From a virus: 64,000 nucleotides of DNA. The position numbers were made by a program, and so were the translations under genes. The stretch spans positions 53,938-117,937 of IMG/VR virus record IMGVR_UViG_3300021960_000027; one strand, written 5' to 3'. Under the pieces are notes generated by a model, which saw nothing but the letters and a program-made list of their open reading frames with translations, made no database searches and was not told where the DNA came from. This document shows positions 51,135 through 60,568 of the stretch, piece after piece (within the stretch, counting starts at the first letter, position 1; the number at the start of each line of letters is the position of its first letter).

Positions 51135-53234
51135 ATGAGTTTTGCCGACGAAGCCGAGTCGGTAAGAAGGCTTTTTTCGACTGCCGGTCACATCGATCCT
51201 TCTGACCCAAATCGTGATGTAATCTCCCAAATGGGGTTGAACCGCTCTGTCAACATGAGGAAGAGCGGTGTTGCTAATTCTATTTCCCTTGCAACTGGTC
51301 GCCCGACAGACCCGATGTTTTACTGGCGTAATGCCAACCTTCCGTACAACATTTGGGAAAAAGATGAGTTGAGCAAGGTTCGCTCCTTTTGCCGAATGCT
51401 GTATTTGCTTCATCCAGTAATTGCGTCTGCGATTGACATCTTCTCAAAGTATCCGCTGGTTGGCATGGAGATTCTCTCTCCAAAAGACGACAAGATTACA
51501 GACTTTTACAACGAACTATTTTTCAATGAACTTGATTACGAAGAGTTCCTTGTTGACGTTGGTCGTGAGTATTGGACTGCTGGAGAAGCGTGGGCGTTTG
51601 GAACGTTCAATGAGTTGCTTGGCGTTTGGGAGTCTGATGAGTTGCTCCAGCCAGATGACATCAAGGTTGTCCGATCCCCATTCTTGCGTGAGCCACGCTA
51701 TGAGATGCGTCTTCCCCAGCACATTCGGGATATCATTCGTGATCGTAAACCGGAGTGGGAATACAAGCAGTTAATTACTGCCTACCCTGAGATGGCATCA
51801 CTTGCCTCTCTTGGTGAGTTGACTGATGAAGACGACCCTCGCGGTTGGATGCCGGTCAGCAACACTCTTCTGTATCACTTGAAGTTTAAGGGCGACACGT
51901 TCCATGATCGTGGTGTTCCTATTTTGATGCGAGCATTCCGTTCAGTAATGCAGGAGGAAATGCTGAATGCCGCGCAGGATGCGATTGCCTCACGTTTGTA
52001 CACTCCACTGATTCTTGCAAAACTGGGTGCTTCAGCAGGCGACTTGGGTACAAATGCTCCTTGGATTCCGTCGCAGGCAGACTTGGACGCTTTTAACGAA
52101 TCTCTCAACGCCGCGCTCGCGGCTGATTTCCGAGTAATGACTCACCATTTTGCGGTCAACATGAGCAACGTTTTTGGTCGTGAATCAATGCCTAATCTAA
52201 ACGGAGATTTTGAACGAATTACTGAGCGCATTCTTCAGACGTTTGGTATGTCAAAGACAATGTTGTCCGGTGCAAGTGGTGGTCAAACTTACGCGGCAGA
52301 CGCGTTGAATAGAGATTTGCTTTCACAGTTGCTGGTTACATATCAAAAACGAATTGCACGTTTCTTCAAAAAGCGCGCTGAGGTTGTTGCTGAGGCTCAA
52401 GGTCACTACGACTTTGAGTTGAAGGGTGGTCGACCTATCCCAATTATGGAAGAAGTAATTGAGGTAGACGAAGAAACAGGTAATCAGCGCATTGTTGAAC
52501 AGCCGAAATTACTTGTTCCAGATTTGAAAATTCGTTACATCAATATGCGAGATCAAGACTCGTATCGCCAATTCTTGGAAGCCTTGCGTGCAACTGGTGT
52601 TCCGATTTCTCAGCGTACAAGAATGGTTAATGTGCCAATTAATTTGGACGAAGAAGCAGAGTCTGTTAAGACAGAGCAGGTTACTCAAGCCGTACTTTCG
52701 CAAGAGGCAAGGAAAGAAACTTACCTTGAACTTCGTCGTCGTGGCCTGCCCATTCCTCAAGATTTGATTGATGACTTTATGCCAAGGGTTGACGATTCTA
52801 AATCTGCAACTACTCCAGAAATTCTTCCATCGATTGGCCGAAATGAGCCTGCTCCTACTGTTGGTTTGGTGCCAACAGAAGAGGACTTGGCTTCGGCTGG
52901 TACGGAGGCAACTGGTCCAATTCCAGATGTAGATATGTCGGATGTTGTAATTAAGAATCTCCCACGCAACCGAATGACTCGTCCACGAAACATTGAGGAA
53001 CAGGGCAATACGCCCTATGAAAGTCACGAACAGCGTGCGGGTATGCCAAGGGCATCTTCATTAGACCCTTCTGTTCAAGTAGACCCTATTCTGGTTGATG
53101 GGGAAGAAGTGGCACGAACAGTGATGTCTGCTCCAAATCACATTGGTATGCGGGCGGTTGCTTCCAAAGAATCTTTTTATCTGTATCAGGAGGAAGACGA
53201 AGTGGATGAAGAAAGCGATGAAGCCTCTGATTGA
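51135..53234 (+). CDS. portal protein
   Basis: This 699-residue protein starts 2 bases after the previous gene, following GGAGGCG. It has the layout of a large-phage portal: an N-terminal region, a LHPVIASAIDIFSKYPL helix, an EYWTAGEAWAFG block, and a long central helical part with SGASGGQTYAADALNRD near 380-395. A coiled C-terminal part with acidic stretches follows. It forms the dodecameric DNA gate at the head-tail vertex. Its C-terminus contains a VASKES linker-like stretch. Confidence 0.85.
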   Translation: MSFADEAESVRRLFSTAGHIDPSDPNRDVISQMGLNRSVNMRKSGVANSISLATGRPTDPMFYWRNANLPYNIWEKDELSKVRSFCRMLYLLHPVIASAIDIFSKYPLVGMEILSPKDDKITDFYNELFFNELDYEEFLVDVGREYWTAGEAWAFGTFNELLGVWESDELLQPDDIKVVRSPFLREPRYEMRLPQHIRDIIRDRKPEWEYKQLITAYPEMASLASLGELTDEDDPRGWMPVSNTLLYHLKFKGDTFHDRGVPILMRAFRSVMQEEMLNAAQDAIASRLYTPLILAKLGASAGDLGTNAPWIPSQADLDAFNESLNAALAADFRVMTHHFAVNMSNVFGRESMPNLNGDFERITERILQTFGMSKTMLSGASGGQTYAADALNRDLLSQLLVTYQKRIARFFKKRAEVVAEAQGHYDFELKGGRPIPIMEEVIEVDEETGNQRIVEQPKLLVPDLKIRYINMRDQDSYRQFLEALRATGVPISQRTRMVNVPINLDEEAESVKTEQVTQAVLSQEARKETYLELRRRGLPIPQDLIDDFMPRVDDSKSATTPEILPSIGRNEPAPTVGLVPTEEDLASAGTEATGPIPDVDMSDVVIKNLPRNRMTRPRNIEEQGNTPYESHEQRAGMPRASSLDPSVQVDPILVDGEEVARTVMSAPNHIGMRAVASKESFYLYQEEDEVDEESDEASD

Positions 53235-53367
53235 GTGTCCGCTATGCGGTGAGGAATACGATCCCGTTTCTTCCCGCTGGCTCTGCCCCTATTGCCATTT
53301 TAAAGACACATGTTGTGAGGGAGAACCTTGTCCTCAGCCTGTCGATGGTGCTGAAAGTTCGACATAA
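53206..53367 (+). CDS. small zinc-ribbon protein
   Basis: About 53 residues from the ATG at 53206, overlapping the end of the portal gene by 29 bases. A strong AGGAGG lies 11 bases upstream. It contains CPLCG, CPYC and a CC-x4-C set, a small zinc ribbon. Function is unknown. Confidence 0.65.
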   Translation: MKKAMKPLIECPLCGEEYDPVSSRWLCPYCHFKDTCCEGEPCPQPVDGAESST

Positions 53368-53375
53368 GAGGTGAC

Positions 53376-55961
53376 ATGGCTACCCATTCCAATCACAAAC
53401 ATTCTGGTGTAAACAGCGAACTCTACTGGAAAGCCTTCCCCAATGACAGAGTTAAAACTGTCGATGGGGAAGGAATTGTCGCGTCTGTAAGCGACGGGTT
53501 TGCTCCTGACACAGAAAAATATGAGATTGTTTTATCTGCCGGTGGGGGAGGCGAGTATTCCTCTTCAGAAATTCTTGAGGTGCTTAACAACACTGGGATT
53601 TCTACGTCTGCCTCTGCCCTCCCCGAAAAGTTGTATCACGCAACATGGGAGCCAAATTTTAATGGCATTGTGAACAAGGGTCTTAAGGCAGGTACATACT
53701 TTGCCAACAAACTTGATTACGCAGTCGGATTTGTTGCCATGCGCCCCGGCGAATACAAGGGCATGGTCTGGAAACGTTTCCCAGATAAAGATGGCAATTA
53801 CATAGATTTTCAGGTGCCTGATTACGAGTACCACGACACGATTGCTGTGTTTTCAATTAGGGTAAGCAAGTTAGATAAGTCTCTTATCAAGGAAAGTTGG
53901 GATCATTCCCCGTCTTATTTCCCATCCGACCTTTTGTCGTACACATACGAGGGCGACATTAAGGGCTATGAACTTGATTTTGAGGGGTATTACCATAACC
54001 CTTCTGCACCAACTACTGCATCGCTTCGCACAACCTCGGCACGCACGCATGGACTAGAACTTGCTCCACTTGGAAGTCAGCACACTGCCGCGGATGATTA
54101 TCCAGAGTTAAATGAGATTCTCTGGGATCGACCAGATTTGATTGATGCCGAACCAGTTGGTTCAGGCATGCTGTCCTTGTCTAAGTTGGCTTCTGTACAA
54201 CGCAAGATTGCAATCAGCCCAAAAGAATTTAGGGAGCAGTTTGGGACACCGCACAGGGACTGGCGCAATTCTGACCCGAACAGAACTCCTGCTCAATATC
54301 AAACCGCACAGGAGTTGGTTGATGATCCAAACACCCCTTGGTGGTGGAGAAAAATTGTCGGTCCGGCTGTTGAGCGTTATGAAGAATCGGCTGGCCTTAA
54401 GTACGACATGGTTAATGCGCCATCAAGAGACTGGTGCCGGTTTAGGCGAGATTCACAGTGCTATTACCCACGAAACCTAGATGAGTACGCTACTGCTCAG
54501 GCTGGCTATCCGGTGTGGATTCCAGAGAATCGTGGTCAGTGTCCACGGACTCCTTGGAATTTGCAAAAGCAGTGCGACATGGCAGAACCCGGTCCGAATT
54601 CTCGCGAAAAAGTCGTGTATCCAGATGCAACGATTCCGTGGAGTGCGGGTGGGCAGAGAATTCCGGGCGGTGCCCGTAGAGTTGCTTCCCTGTACAAGTC
54701 TTCGTCTTGGCGTGATGTTCAGGCAAAGGCAAAGCGTATTAGGAAAAATGGATTTGTCAGAATCCTTGCCGTGTCTGGTGGTGTCATCACTGCTCAGGTA
54801 AAGGGCGATAGCAATATCTATGAGACTTCAATAAGTCGTGTTCCCGGCACTACGCAGGTTGCGCTGTGGTCTTGCGGATGCGACTGGTCAACTTATTCTT
54901 GGGGACGTTCTGGTCGCTGGAAGAAGTATGAGGGTCGCATGTGCAGTCATGCACTTGCCGTCATGTATGAGGCTCAGGCGAGAGAAATGTTTGGTGGGGA
55001 ACTCACCAGCGAAAACATCGATCCAAATTGGCTGACACAGAAGCCGGTTCAAGAGCGTCGTACCACTCCCGGCGAGTGGAGACTTGACGTTGCCGCGTCG
55101 CTTGATAGTCACATTGAGGCGATTGATAGTCGTCGTCTTGCAGTTCTTGCTGATACCTCTCTTTCTGACGCAGAGCAGTCAGAGGCGTTGGGGCAACTTG
55201 CCAGCGCATCTTCTATGATGCGCTTGGATCGTGTTGCTATTTTTTCTTCTCCTGTAGAACCACTGGATTCAGTTGGTCAAATCCCCGAATCCGCTGTTGC
55301 ATTGAATTTTCCTGTCCAGTACATGGGGGAGATTTGCACGGTATTGGGTGTTAATCCAGATACCCATACATGCATGTTGTTGGAACACGGCGAGGTTCCC
55401 ACCCACGCATGCAGTCACCCATCTTATGATTCGGCTTCCGGTCTTCGACTTAAGGACGATGCAATTCCTGTTGCTATTGAGGCACGCAAGACAGCAAAAG
55501 ATCAGGTTGTCGAAGATTCTGTTGAGGAAGAGCCGGTTGAGGAAGAGCCTGCTGTTCAATCAGAATCAATGCTTAACGAAGAACCAGAGCCTGCCCTGCC
55601 AGTTGCCGAGGCGTTTGAAGATGGTGACGAATACGCACTAGAGGACGAAAGCCCTGTTGACAAGGCAGATGATATTGAGATGGTTTCTTCTCATGCAAAC
55701 TTGTCTCCCGGCAATCCATCTCTTGAATGGTTGATGAGCGGTTCAAGCAAAACGGGATCAAATGATACGTCTGACATTGCTTCTGCCGCGAAAGACTTTC
55801 TTGCCAAAGTTGCGGTGAGAGAATTCTCTCCCTCAGAGCAGGCAGACATTATTGGTGAAGGGGAAGGGGACAGGGCAAAAAACCTTGATCTTCTACAGAT
55901 TGAGGGAACCCATTACCAATCAATTAGCGACGATCAACAAGACGACCAGTTTCTGTGGTGA
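53376..55961 (+). CDS. large multi-domain protein with ADP-ribosyltransferase-like N-terminus and SWIM zinc finger
   Basis: This 861-residue protein starts at ATG after AGAGGTG. Residues 20-75 look like a small beta barrel. Residues about 84-200 (LYHATWEPNFNGIVNKGL, then TYFANKLDYAVGFV) suggest an ADP-ribosyltransferase-like fold of the LYH type. A SWIM zinc finger (C-x-C near 499-501, C-x-H near 523-525) lies later. Basic linkers occur near 273, 434 and 702. Glu/Pro-rich low-complexity sequence spans about 705-765. It shares the polyprotein style of the neighbouring large genes. Confidence 0.7.
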   Translation: MATHSNHKHSGVNSELYWKAFPNDRVKTVDGEGIVASVSDGFAPDTEKYEIVLSAGGGGEYSSSEILEVLNNTGISTSASALPEKLYHATWEPNFNGIVNKGLKAGTYFANKLDYAVGFVAMRPGEYKGMVWKRFPDKDGNYIDFQVPDYEYHDTIAVFSIRVSKLDKSLIKESWDHSPSYFPSDLLSYTYEGDIKGYELDFEGYYHNPSAPTTASLRTTSARTHGLELAPLGSQHTAADDYPELNEILWDRPDLIDAEPVGSGMLSLSKLASVQRKIAISPKEFREQFGTPHRDWRNSDPNRTPAQYQTAQELVDDPNTPWWWRKIVGPAVERYEESAGLKYDMVNAPSRDWCRFRRDSQCYYPRNLDEYATAQAGYPVWIPENRGQCPRTPWNLQKQCDMAEPGPNSREKVVYPDATIPWSAGGQRIPGGARRVASLYKSSSWRDVQAKAKRIRKNGFVRILAVSGGVITAQVKGDSNIYETSISRVPGTTQVALWSCGCDWSTYSWGRSGRWKKYEGRMCSHALAVMYEAQAREMFGGELTSENIDPNWLTQKPVQERRTTPGEWRLDVAASLDSHIEAIDSRRLAVLADTSLSDAEQSEALGQLASASSMMRLDRVAIFSSPVEPLDSVGQIPESAVALNFPVQYMGEICTVLGVNPDTHTCMLLEHGEVPTHACSHPSYDSASGLRLKDDAIPVAIEARKTAKDQVVEDSVEEEPVEEEPAVQSESMLNEEPEPALPVAEAFEDGDEYALEDESPVDKADDIEMVSSHANLSPGNPSLEWLMSGSSKTGSNDTSDIASAAKDFLAKVAVREFSPSEQADIIGEGEGDRAKNLDLLQIEGTHYQSISDDQQDDQFLW

Positions 55962-55969
55962 GGTAACCA

Positions 55970-56707
55970 ATGACTCGTAAGTATTTTGTAAACGGTGCGC
56001 CGATGGTCACCCTAACTGCTGGGATTAACTCTACAACGACAACGATCCCTGTCACCTCAACTGCTGGTTATCCAACCTCGTTCCCATTTACCATTGCCAT
56101 TCAGCGGTCAACGGCAAACGAAGAAATCTGTTTGGTTTCTGAAGCAACCTCAACTTCATTTACTGTGACCCGTGGATGGGACGGAACAACTGCTGTTGCC
56201 CACAACAGTTTAGACACGGTTGAACACACATCTTCTGCATCTGATTTTAATGATATGAGCGATCACTTGAACGACTCATCTAACAACATTCATACGCAGT
56301 ATTTGTTGAAGTCGCTTATTTCAGCAAAGGGCGCATTGATTACGGGAACCGCCGCGTCAACCCCATCGACTCTTACCGTTGGTACAAACAACCGTGTCTT
56401 GATTGCTGATAGCACTCAAGCAAAGGGCATCAAATGGGGGCAGATTGTTAATGACTCAATTACTAACTCCACCATTTCAACAGCAAAAATTGACGCGGCG
56501 TTCCTCCAAGACACCATTCAGTCTCTTGCTTCTGCTCCGACAAGCACATCAAATGGTCAAATTTATTACAACACTACGAACCATCGCCTCTACAACCGTA
56601 GAGACGGATCGTGGAAGTTGATGCCACAAAACATTGGCTACGTCACTTATTCAACAGGCAATCCTAGTGGTGGTATTGATGGCGATGTCTGGCTCAAGTA
56701 TGTGTGA
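55970..56707 (+). CDS. tail/fibre-related surface protein
   Basis: This 245-residue protein has beta-rich, Thr/Ser-rich sequence with an early TVTRGWDGTTA segment common in phage tail proteins. An HLNDSSNNIHTQY block follows, then a final QIYYNTTNHRLYNRRDGSWK turn like those in fibre-shaft repeats. It follows the large ADP-ribosyltransferase-like protein by 8 bases. Confidence 0.75.
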   Translation: MTRKYFVNGAPMVTLTAGINSTTTTIPVTSTAGYPTSFPFTIAIQRSTANEEICLVSEATSTSFTVTRGWDGTTAVAHNSLDTVEHTSSASDFNDMSDHLNDSSNNIHTQYLLKSLISAKGALITGTAASTPSTLTVGTNNRVLIADSTQAKGIKWGQIVNDSITNSTISTAKIDAAFLQDTIQSLASAPTSTSNGQIYYNTTNHRLYNRRDGSWKLMPQNIGYVTYSTGNPSGGIDGDVWLKYV

Positions 56708-56716
56708 GGCTCAGAA

Positions 56717-57730
56717 ATGACATTCCACGTTAAAGACGGTGGTACTTGGCGAGAAATCGTAGACGGACCGGCTGTCAAAGTTTCTGGCACATGGCGCAAC
56801 ATTGACTTCGGTTATGTCAAGGTCAGTAATGATTGGAAAGAATTTTATGTCCGTGACCAGACTGGTCCGGTTGCTGTTACAAGCGCGACTGTGACTTGGA
56901 ATAACGGTGACGCTGTTGTTGCTTGGACAAATTCATCTGATGCCGATTTCGACCATGTAGTAATTAGTAGGATTCGTAATCCGTATGCTGGCTCCTCCGC
57001 GTATTTAGACGGGAATGTTGCCACTGTTTCTGGTTCTTCAAGTCAAGCAAAAAGTTGGACAGATACAAATATCTTAGACAACTACATGGTTTATCGGTAT
57101 CGAATTACCCCATACGATGCTCGCGGTAACGCTGGAACCCCATTAAATGTTGACAGCATGGCATGGACTGGTACTGCCCGTGGACGCACCCCCAGCCCAA
57201 TCACTATCGGACCGACTGATTCTGGAACGTGGCGTGGAACTGGCTGGAGAAGCGATTCTTATGTGCAAAGTGCGACTGGCACATACACGCAGGTGTATCA
57301 GGGTTCCACAAGCAGTGGAGAAAATTACGGTTTTTATTTTTATGGGACACAGATTTATGACCTTTTGGCTGGTACAACCGTTTCATTGTTCCAACTCAAT
57401 TTAAAGAGGGATGAGCAAACAACTGGATATTCTGGCGGTTCGTTAAGTCCAGCAATTAACTGGCATTCATGTACTGCTCGCGCAAGTAGTTGTCCTCCTT
57501 CAGAGGGGTTTCTTTCAGGCATGGGTTGGTGTGTCAACGGCGACTGCCCTCAGGAGCGATGGGAAACGTTACCCACTAGTTGGTATGACAACTTTTTCAG
57601 TCCAAGCGCGTCTACTCGCGCAAGGGGCGTGACACTTCAAGGAACTTCTACAATTACGGCTTACTACTCTGGTTGGAAAAGTTATGACGAATCAGACTCT
57701 GGTGACCTGAAGATTTACCATTCGGGATGA
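56717..57730 (+). CDS. tail protein with fibronectin-like domain
   Basis: This 337-residue protein starts with two short repeats (KDGGTWREI, KVSGTWRNI, KVSNDWKEF). A fibronectin-type III-like domain (about 50-155) and a larger C-terminal beta region (160-337) follow; the latter has four closely placed cysteines near 253-276. It is probably a minor tail or adhesin subunit. Confidence 0.75.
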   Translation: MTFHVKDGGTWREIVDGPAVKVSGTWRNIDFGYVKVSNDWKEFYVRDQTGPVAVTSATVTWNNGDAVVAWTNSSDADFDHVVISRIRNPYAGSSAYLDGNVATVSGSSSQAKSWTDTNILDNYMVYRYRITPYDARGNAGTPLNVDSMAWTGTARGRTPSPITIGPTDSGTWRGTGWRSDSYVQSATGTYTQVYQGSTSSGENYGFYFYGTQIYDLLAGTTVSLFQLNLKRDEQTTGYSGGSLSPAINWHSCTARASSCPPSEGFLSGMGWCVNGDCPQERWETLPTSWYDNFFSPSASTRARGVTLQGTSTITAYYSGWKSYDESDSGDLKIYHSG

Positions 57731-57736
57731 TCTAAT

Positions 57737-58141
57737 ATGTTTATTTCTTACGTTCAGCAGATTGTTGACCAGAATATACAAAACGATGTTTTTAATTGGT
57801 CTGAGATAATGATCGTTGCTATTCCAAACATCGCCTTAATCAGTGTTGCAATAATCAAGAACAACAGGCAACATAAGTTGGTTGAAGAAAAGTTGGAGTC
57901 AAAAATTGGCACCCCAAATGGTCACGGGACTTTGATTCAGCAGGTGACAGACATGTATGAGAATCAGATGAAAGTGTCTGGTTCTGTTTCTGACATTCAA
58001 CTTCGGTTAACTTCTCACATGCAACAAGAGATGGATCAGAGAGAAGTGACAAACAAAAAGATTGACAAACTCGGAGAGCGCATTGACGCTCAGGGTGAGA
58101 GAATAGATCGCTTGGTCAGCGAAAGGGAGATTAGTAAGTGA
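57737..58141 (+). CDS. membrane protein with C-terminal coiled coil, holin-like (DUF2746-type)
   Basis: This 134-residue protein has one hydrophobic segment (about 24-42) followed by a long charged helical region with heptad repeats. This layout resembles the DUF2746 proteins of mycobacteriophages, sometimes annotated as holins or minor tail proteins. It may be a holin accessory. The lysozyme-like gene is 19 kb away, so the lysis role is uncertain. Confidence 0.55.
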   Translation: MFISYVQQIVDQNIQNDVFNWSEIMIVAIPNIALISVAIIKNNRQHKLVEEKLESKIGTPNGHGTLIQQVTDMYENQMKVSGSVSDIQLRLTSHMQQEMDQREVTNKKIDKLGERIDAQGERIDRLVSEREISK

Positions 58142-58470
58142 AAGTAGTAGTTGGTAACCCATTCGCATTGGAAGGGTTTCGTGACGAGAACTCGGACGAG
58201 CCAGAGCGCGTCAGGTATCGGACAATCGAAGGGGAACGTGAAACATCGTTCTTCTTCCCAGAAGGCATGCCCCTCACAGAAATGGCATCAGCAGTAATCG
58301 AATCAATCCCACTTCACATGGATTTATCTTTAGGTAATCCACCTTGGATTGAAGCAGACGACACACTGCTCAAAAAGATTCTCTGTCAGCACTACGGCAT
58401 TAGCGACAGGAAGAAGCGTCCTGCACGATGGGGCGACGGAACAAACGGTCCTTACACAACGGGAGATTAA
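58138..58470 (+). CDS. hypothetical protein in the tail region
   Basis: This 110-residue protein starts at GTG in an overlap. It has an extended N-terminal beta part and a helical C-terminal part. No motif is clear. The context is between structural genes. Confidence 0.65.
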   Translation: MKVVVGNPFALEGFRDENSDEPERVRYRTIEGERETSFFFPEGMPLTEMASAVIESIPLHMDLSLGNPPWIEADDTLLKKILCQHYGISDRKKRPARWGDGTNGPYTTGD

Positions 58471-58474
58471 GACA

Positions 58475-58858
58475 ATGGCAAGAACAGACGCAGGCAGAGA
58501 CTGGCAGGCTCGCATCATGGGAGACACAGGCTCAGATGGTACTGGTGACTATGCATCAGCGACCTACATTGGGCTGTCCGCAAATACAGACTCCCCAGTC
58601 GCGTCCAATACGACGTTGCCGGGAGAGATCACATCTGGAACACTCGCTCGGACTCAGGCTGTCTATGCACACACCAATGGGACATCTTCCTACACGTTGA
58701 CCAAGACTTTCACTAGCGACCAGACCGTCAACATTGCAAAGACCGGCGTGTTCAATGCATTGACTGGTGGGACATTGGTGTTTGAAACGTTGCTTGGCTC
58801 AACGGCAAACCTCAAGTCGGGTGACACAGTTCAAATCGTGTTCACTGGAACCCTCTGA
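58475..58858 (+). CDS. phage surface/tail protein
   Basis: About 127 residues from the ATG at 58475, after GGGAG. The open frame runs back to 58349, but that part lies inside the preceding gene. It has beta-rich Thr/Ser/Gly sequence with TYIGLSANTDSP, a segment similar in style to the protein at 20924. Probably a decoration, fibre or tail subunit. Confidence 0.75.
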   Translation: MARTDAGRDWQARIMGDTGSDGTGDYASATYIGLSANTDSPVASNTTLPGEITSGTLARTQAVYAHTNGTSSYTLTKTFTSDQTVNIAKTGVFNALTGGTLVFETLLGSTANLKSGDTVQIVFTGTL

Positions 58859-58880
58859 GCATTAAACAACGTCTCGCCTC

Positions 58881-59570
58881 ATGGCAGGTTACATTTCTCT
58901 ACTAATTGACAAAGACCCCCCAGCAGGGGTTAGTTTGCGTACGGTCGGGAACTCAACAGAAGTCGACACGCTGAAAGTAGAACTGATTCTTGAAGCCGAG
59001 GATTACCTCAACGGGCAACAAGACATAACACACATGAAGGTGTATGGGTCGGGAGTTCTGCCATCCACCTTCGGTTACAACACCATCGTTCCGTACAGGA
59101 AGAACATCACCATCTATTTGTATCCCGGTGAAGGGAGCAAGGAAATCAATGCGGTGGTGTATGACTCCCACGGCAATGAGAGTGATGAACAAACACTTAC
59201 TCTCAACTACACGCTGGCATCAGTTAACCGTGTACATATCCTCAACCAGACACACGTTCACTACACAGGTAGCAGTGGTCAAAACAAGTATCCCGGCATC
59301 TGGTGGATGGCAGAACAAGACTTTGATGAATATCAAGTATGTTTAGTATCCAATATCAATGATTCTTATGAGGACGCTACCCCACTAACCACCAGTATGG
59401 GGACAAACATTTATGACCATCTTCTTTTCCCCCAATTCCCCACACAAGCGATAGGGTCGTCGATTAACATTCCAGCCATGCTCGCTAGTTCGACCTTCTC
59501 ATCCCTGATATCAGGCGCACACATCTTCAAGGTGTTTGTTCGCAATCAGGGTGGAGAGTGGTACTCCTAA
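58881..59570 (+). CDS. tail protein, beta-rich
   Basis: This 229-residue protein has Ig-like or beta-sandwich features (SKEINAVVYDSHGNESDEQTLTL near 85-107). The ATG lacks a clear ribosome binding site, which is unusual here. It ends the structural run before a promoter region. Probable minor tail or surface protein. Confidence 0.65.
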   Translation: MAGYISLLIDKDPPAGVSLRTVGNSTEVDTLKVELILEAEDYLNGQQDITHMKVYGSGVLPSTFGYNTIVPYRKNITIYLYPGEGSKEINAVVYDSHGNESDEQTLTLNYTLASVNRVHILNQTHVHYTGSSGQNKYPGIWWMAEQDFDEYQVCLVSNINDSYEDATPLTTSMGTNIYDHLLFPQFPTQAIGSSINIPAMLASSTFSSLISGAHIFKVFVRNQGGEWYS

Positions 59571-59579
59571 CAAAGATGC

Positions 59580-59609
59580 TTGCGTTGGGTAACACCCGTG
59601 GGATACAAT
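59580..59609 (+). promoter_or_regulatory. candidate promoter before the small-gene block
   Basis: TTGCGT (59580-59585), an 18-base spacer containing the small inverted repeat GGGT-AAC-ACCC, and TACAAT (59604-59609) lie in an 81-base gap. The TACAATCG -10 region is shared with the candidate at 38064. Confidence 0.5.
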
Positions 59610-59651
59610 CGATTGAGTAACCCATAACCACCGTTCTCAAGGAGAGAAGAA

Positions 59652-59894
59652 ATGGCATTTATGCAATACGTTTGGATTACCTGCGACACAGGTTGCGGTG
59701 CGAAATTTAACACTCATACAAACAGTGACGGAATGAGTCGTACACGAAGCCCTCGCGACAATCGCCATGAAGCGACACAAATCGGGTGGACACATTCACG
59801 CAAGTTCGGTGACCGTTGCCCAATGTGTTCAAGAACCATTCGCGCAGTCAAGCAGTGGAACGAATCCAAAGCAAAGCAATCAGTTCAAGAATAG
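59652..59894 (+). CDS. small zinc-binding protein
   Basis: This 80-residue protein starts at ATG after AAGGAGAG. It has C11-x3-C15 and a later C-x2-C near 56-59, fitting a zinc ribbon. The sequence is basic with many Thr and Arg. Probable nucleic-acid binding or accessory protein. Confidence 0.7.
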   Translation: MAFMQYVWITCDTGCGAKFNTHTNSDGMSRTRSPRDNRHEATQIGWTHSRKFGDRCPMCSRTIRAVKQWNESKAKQSVQE

Positions 59895-59916
59895 AAATTA
59901 TTAATGGAGGCGCAAC

Positions 59917-60078
59917 ATGAGCAGGACTACTGCTGAGTGGAGAAATATTTACAAGGCTCGCAATGAGCGTCGTCGTTCGTTCAGTAAGTCTGAGCGCGCA
60001 TTCAACAAGAAGTTCGGCAGAGCATTGTCTCAGCGCAAGTGGGACAAAAACAAGAATCGTCGTACTGACGAAGACTAA
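59917..60078 (+). CDS. small highly basic protein
   Basis: This 53-residue frame has an ATG after TGGAGG. About a third of residues are Lys or Arg, with helical spacing, so it may bind DNA or RNA. It ends just before the next small gene. Confidence 0.65.
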   Translation: MSRTTAEWRNIYKARNERRRSFSKSERAFNKKFGRALSQRKWDKNKNRRTDED

Positions 60079-60087
60079 TATCTGGGC

Positions 60088-60279
60088 ATGGACACTTCAC
60101 ACGACAATGCTACTGACATAGTCTGTTCAGGCTCAGGAACATCTGGCTTTGTTAACCTTTCATTGGGAGAGAATGGTAAATCGTTCCGCTACTACAGATG
60201 CAGTGTGTGCGGTGCTTACCTGTCCTCTACTCCGTTGAAGGAACACCAGCCGATTGCGAGAAACAGTGGCAATCGGTAG
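60088..60279 (+). CDS. small zinc-ribbon protein
   Basis: This 63-residue protein has a C-x2-C pair (CSVCGAYL near 38-41) and a single upstream cysteine near 13, plus a basic tail. It has no recognised family and belongs to the run of tiny metal-binding proteins. Confidence 0.6.
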   Translation: MDTSHDNATDIVCSGSGTSGFVNLSLGENGKSFRYYRCSVCGAYLSSTPLKEHQPIARNSGNR

Positions 60280-60568
60280 CGAAGGTGAGATCGGTGTAGA
60301 GTTCCGCACCGGCACCAAAGACATCAACTACCCGTGGGTTGTCAACGGTGTACGACATCAGTTGATGCACGGGGATAGCAAGGTTGTGTACATCTGTGGT
60401 CGACCATCAAATCTGTATTCAAGGTTTGAGTGGGAGTGCCACCGAGGGTGCTGTGTCAGCAAACCTGACCCCAACGACGAGATCACTGATGAGATTCCAA
60501 TCGTTGGTTTAAGCATCACGGGGACAGACGGAAAAAGTTATCTAGTTCAGAAGGGGAGTGGACAGTGA
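60266..60568 (+). CDS. small hypothetical protein
   Basis: About 100 residues from the GTG at 60266; a TTG at 60254 is also in frame. It is beta-rich with a few cysteines in the middle (WECHRGCC). Its stop overlaps the next small membrane gene. Confidence 0.55.
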   Translation: MAIGSEGEIGVEFRTGTKDINYPWVVNGVRHQLMHGDSKVVYICGRPSNLYSRFEWECHRGCCVSKPDPNDEITDEIPIVGLSITGTDGKSYLVQKGSGQ

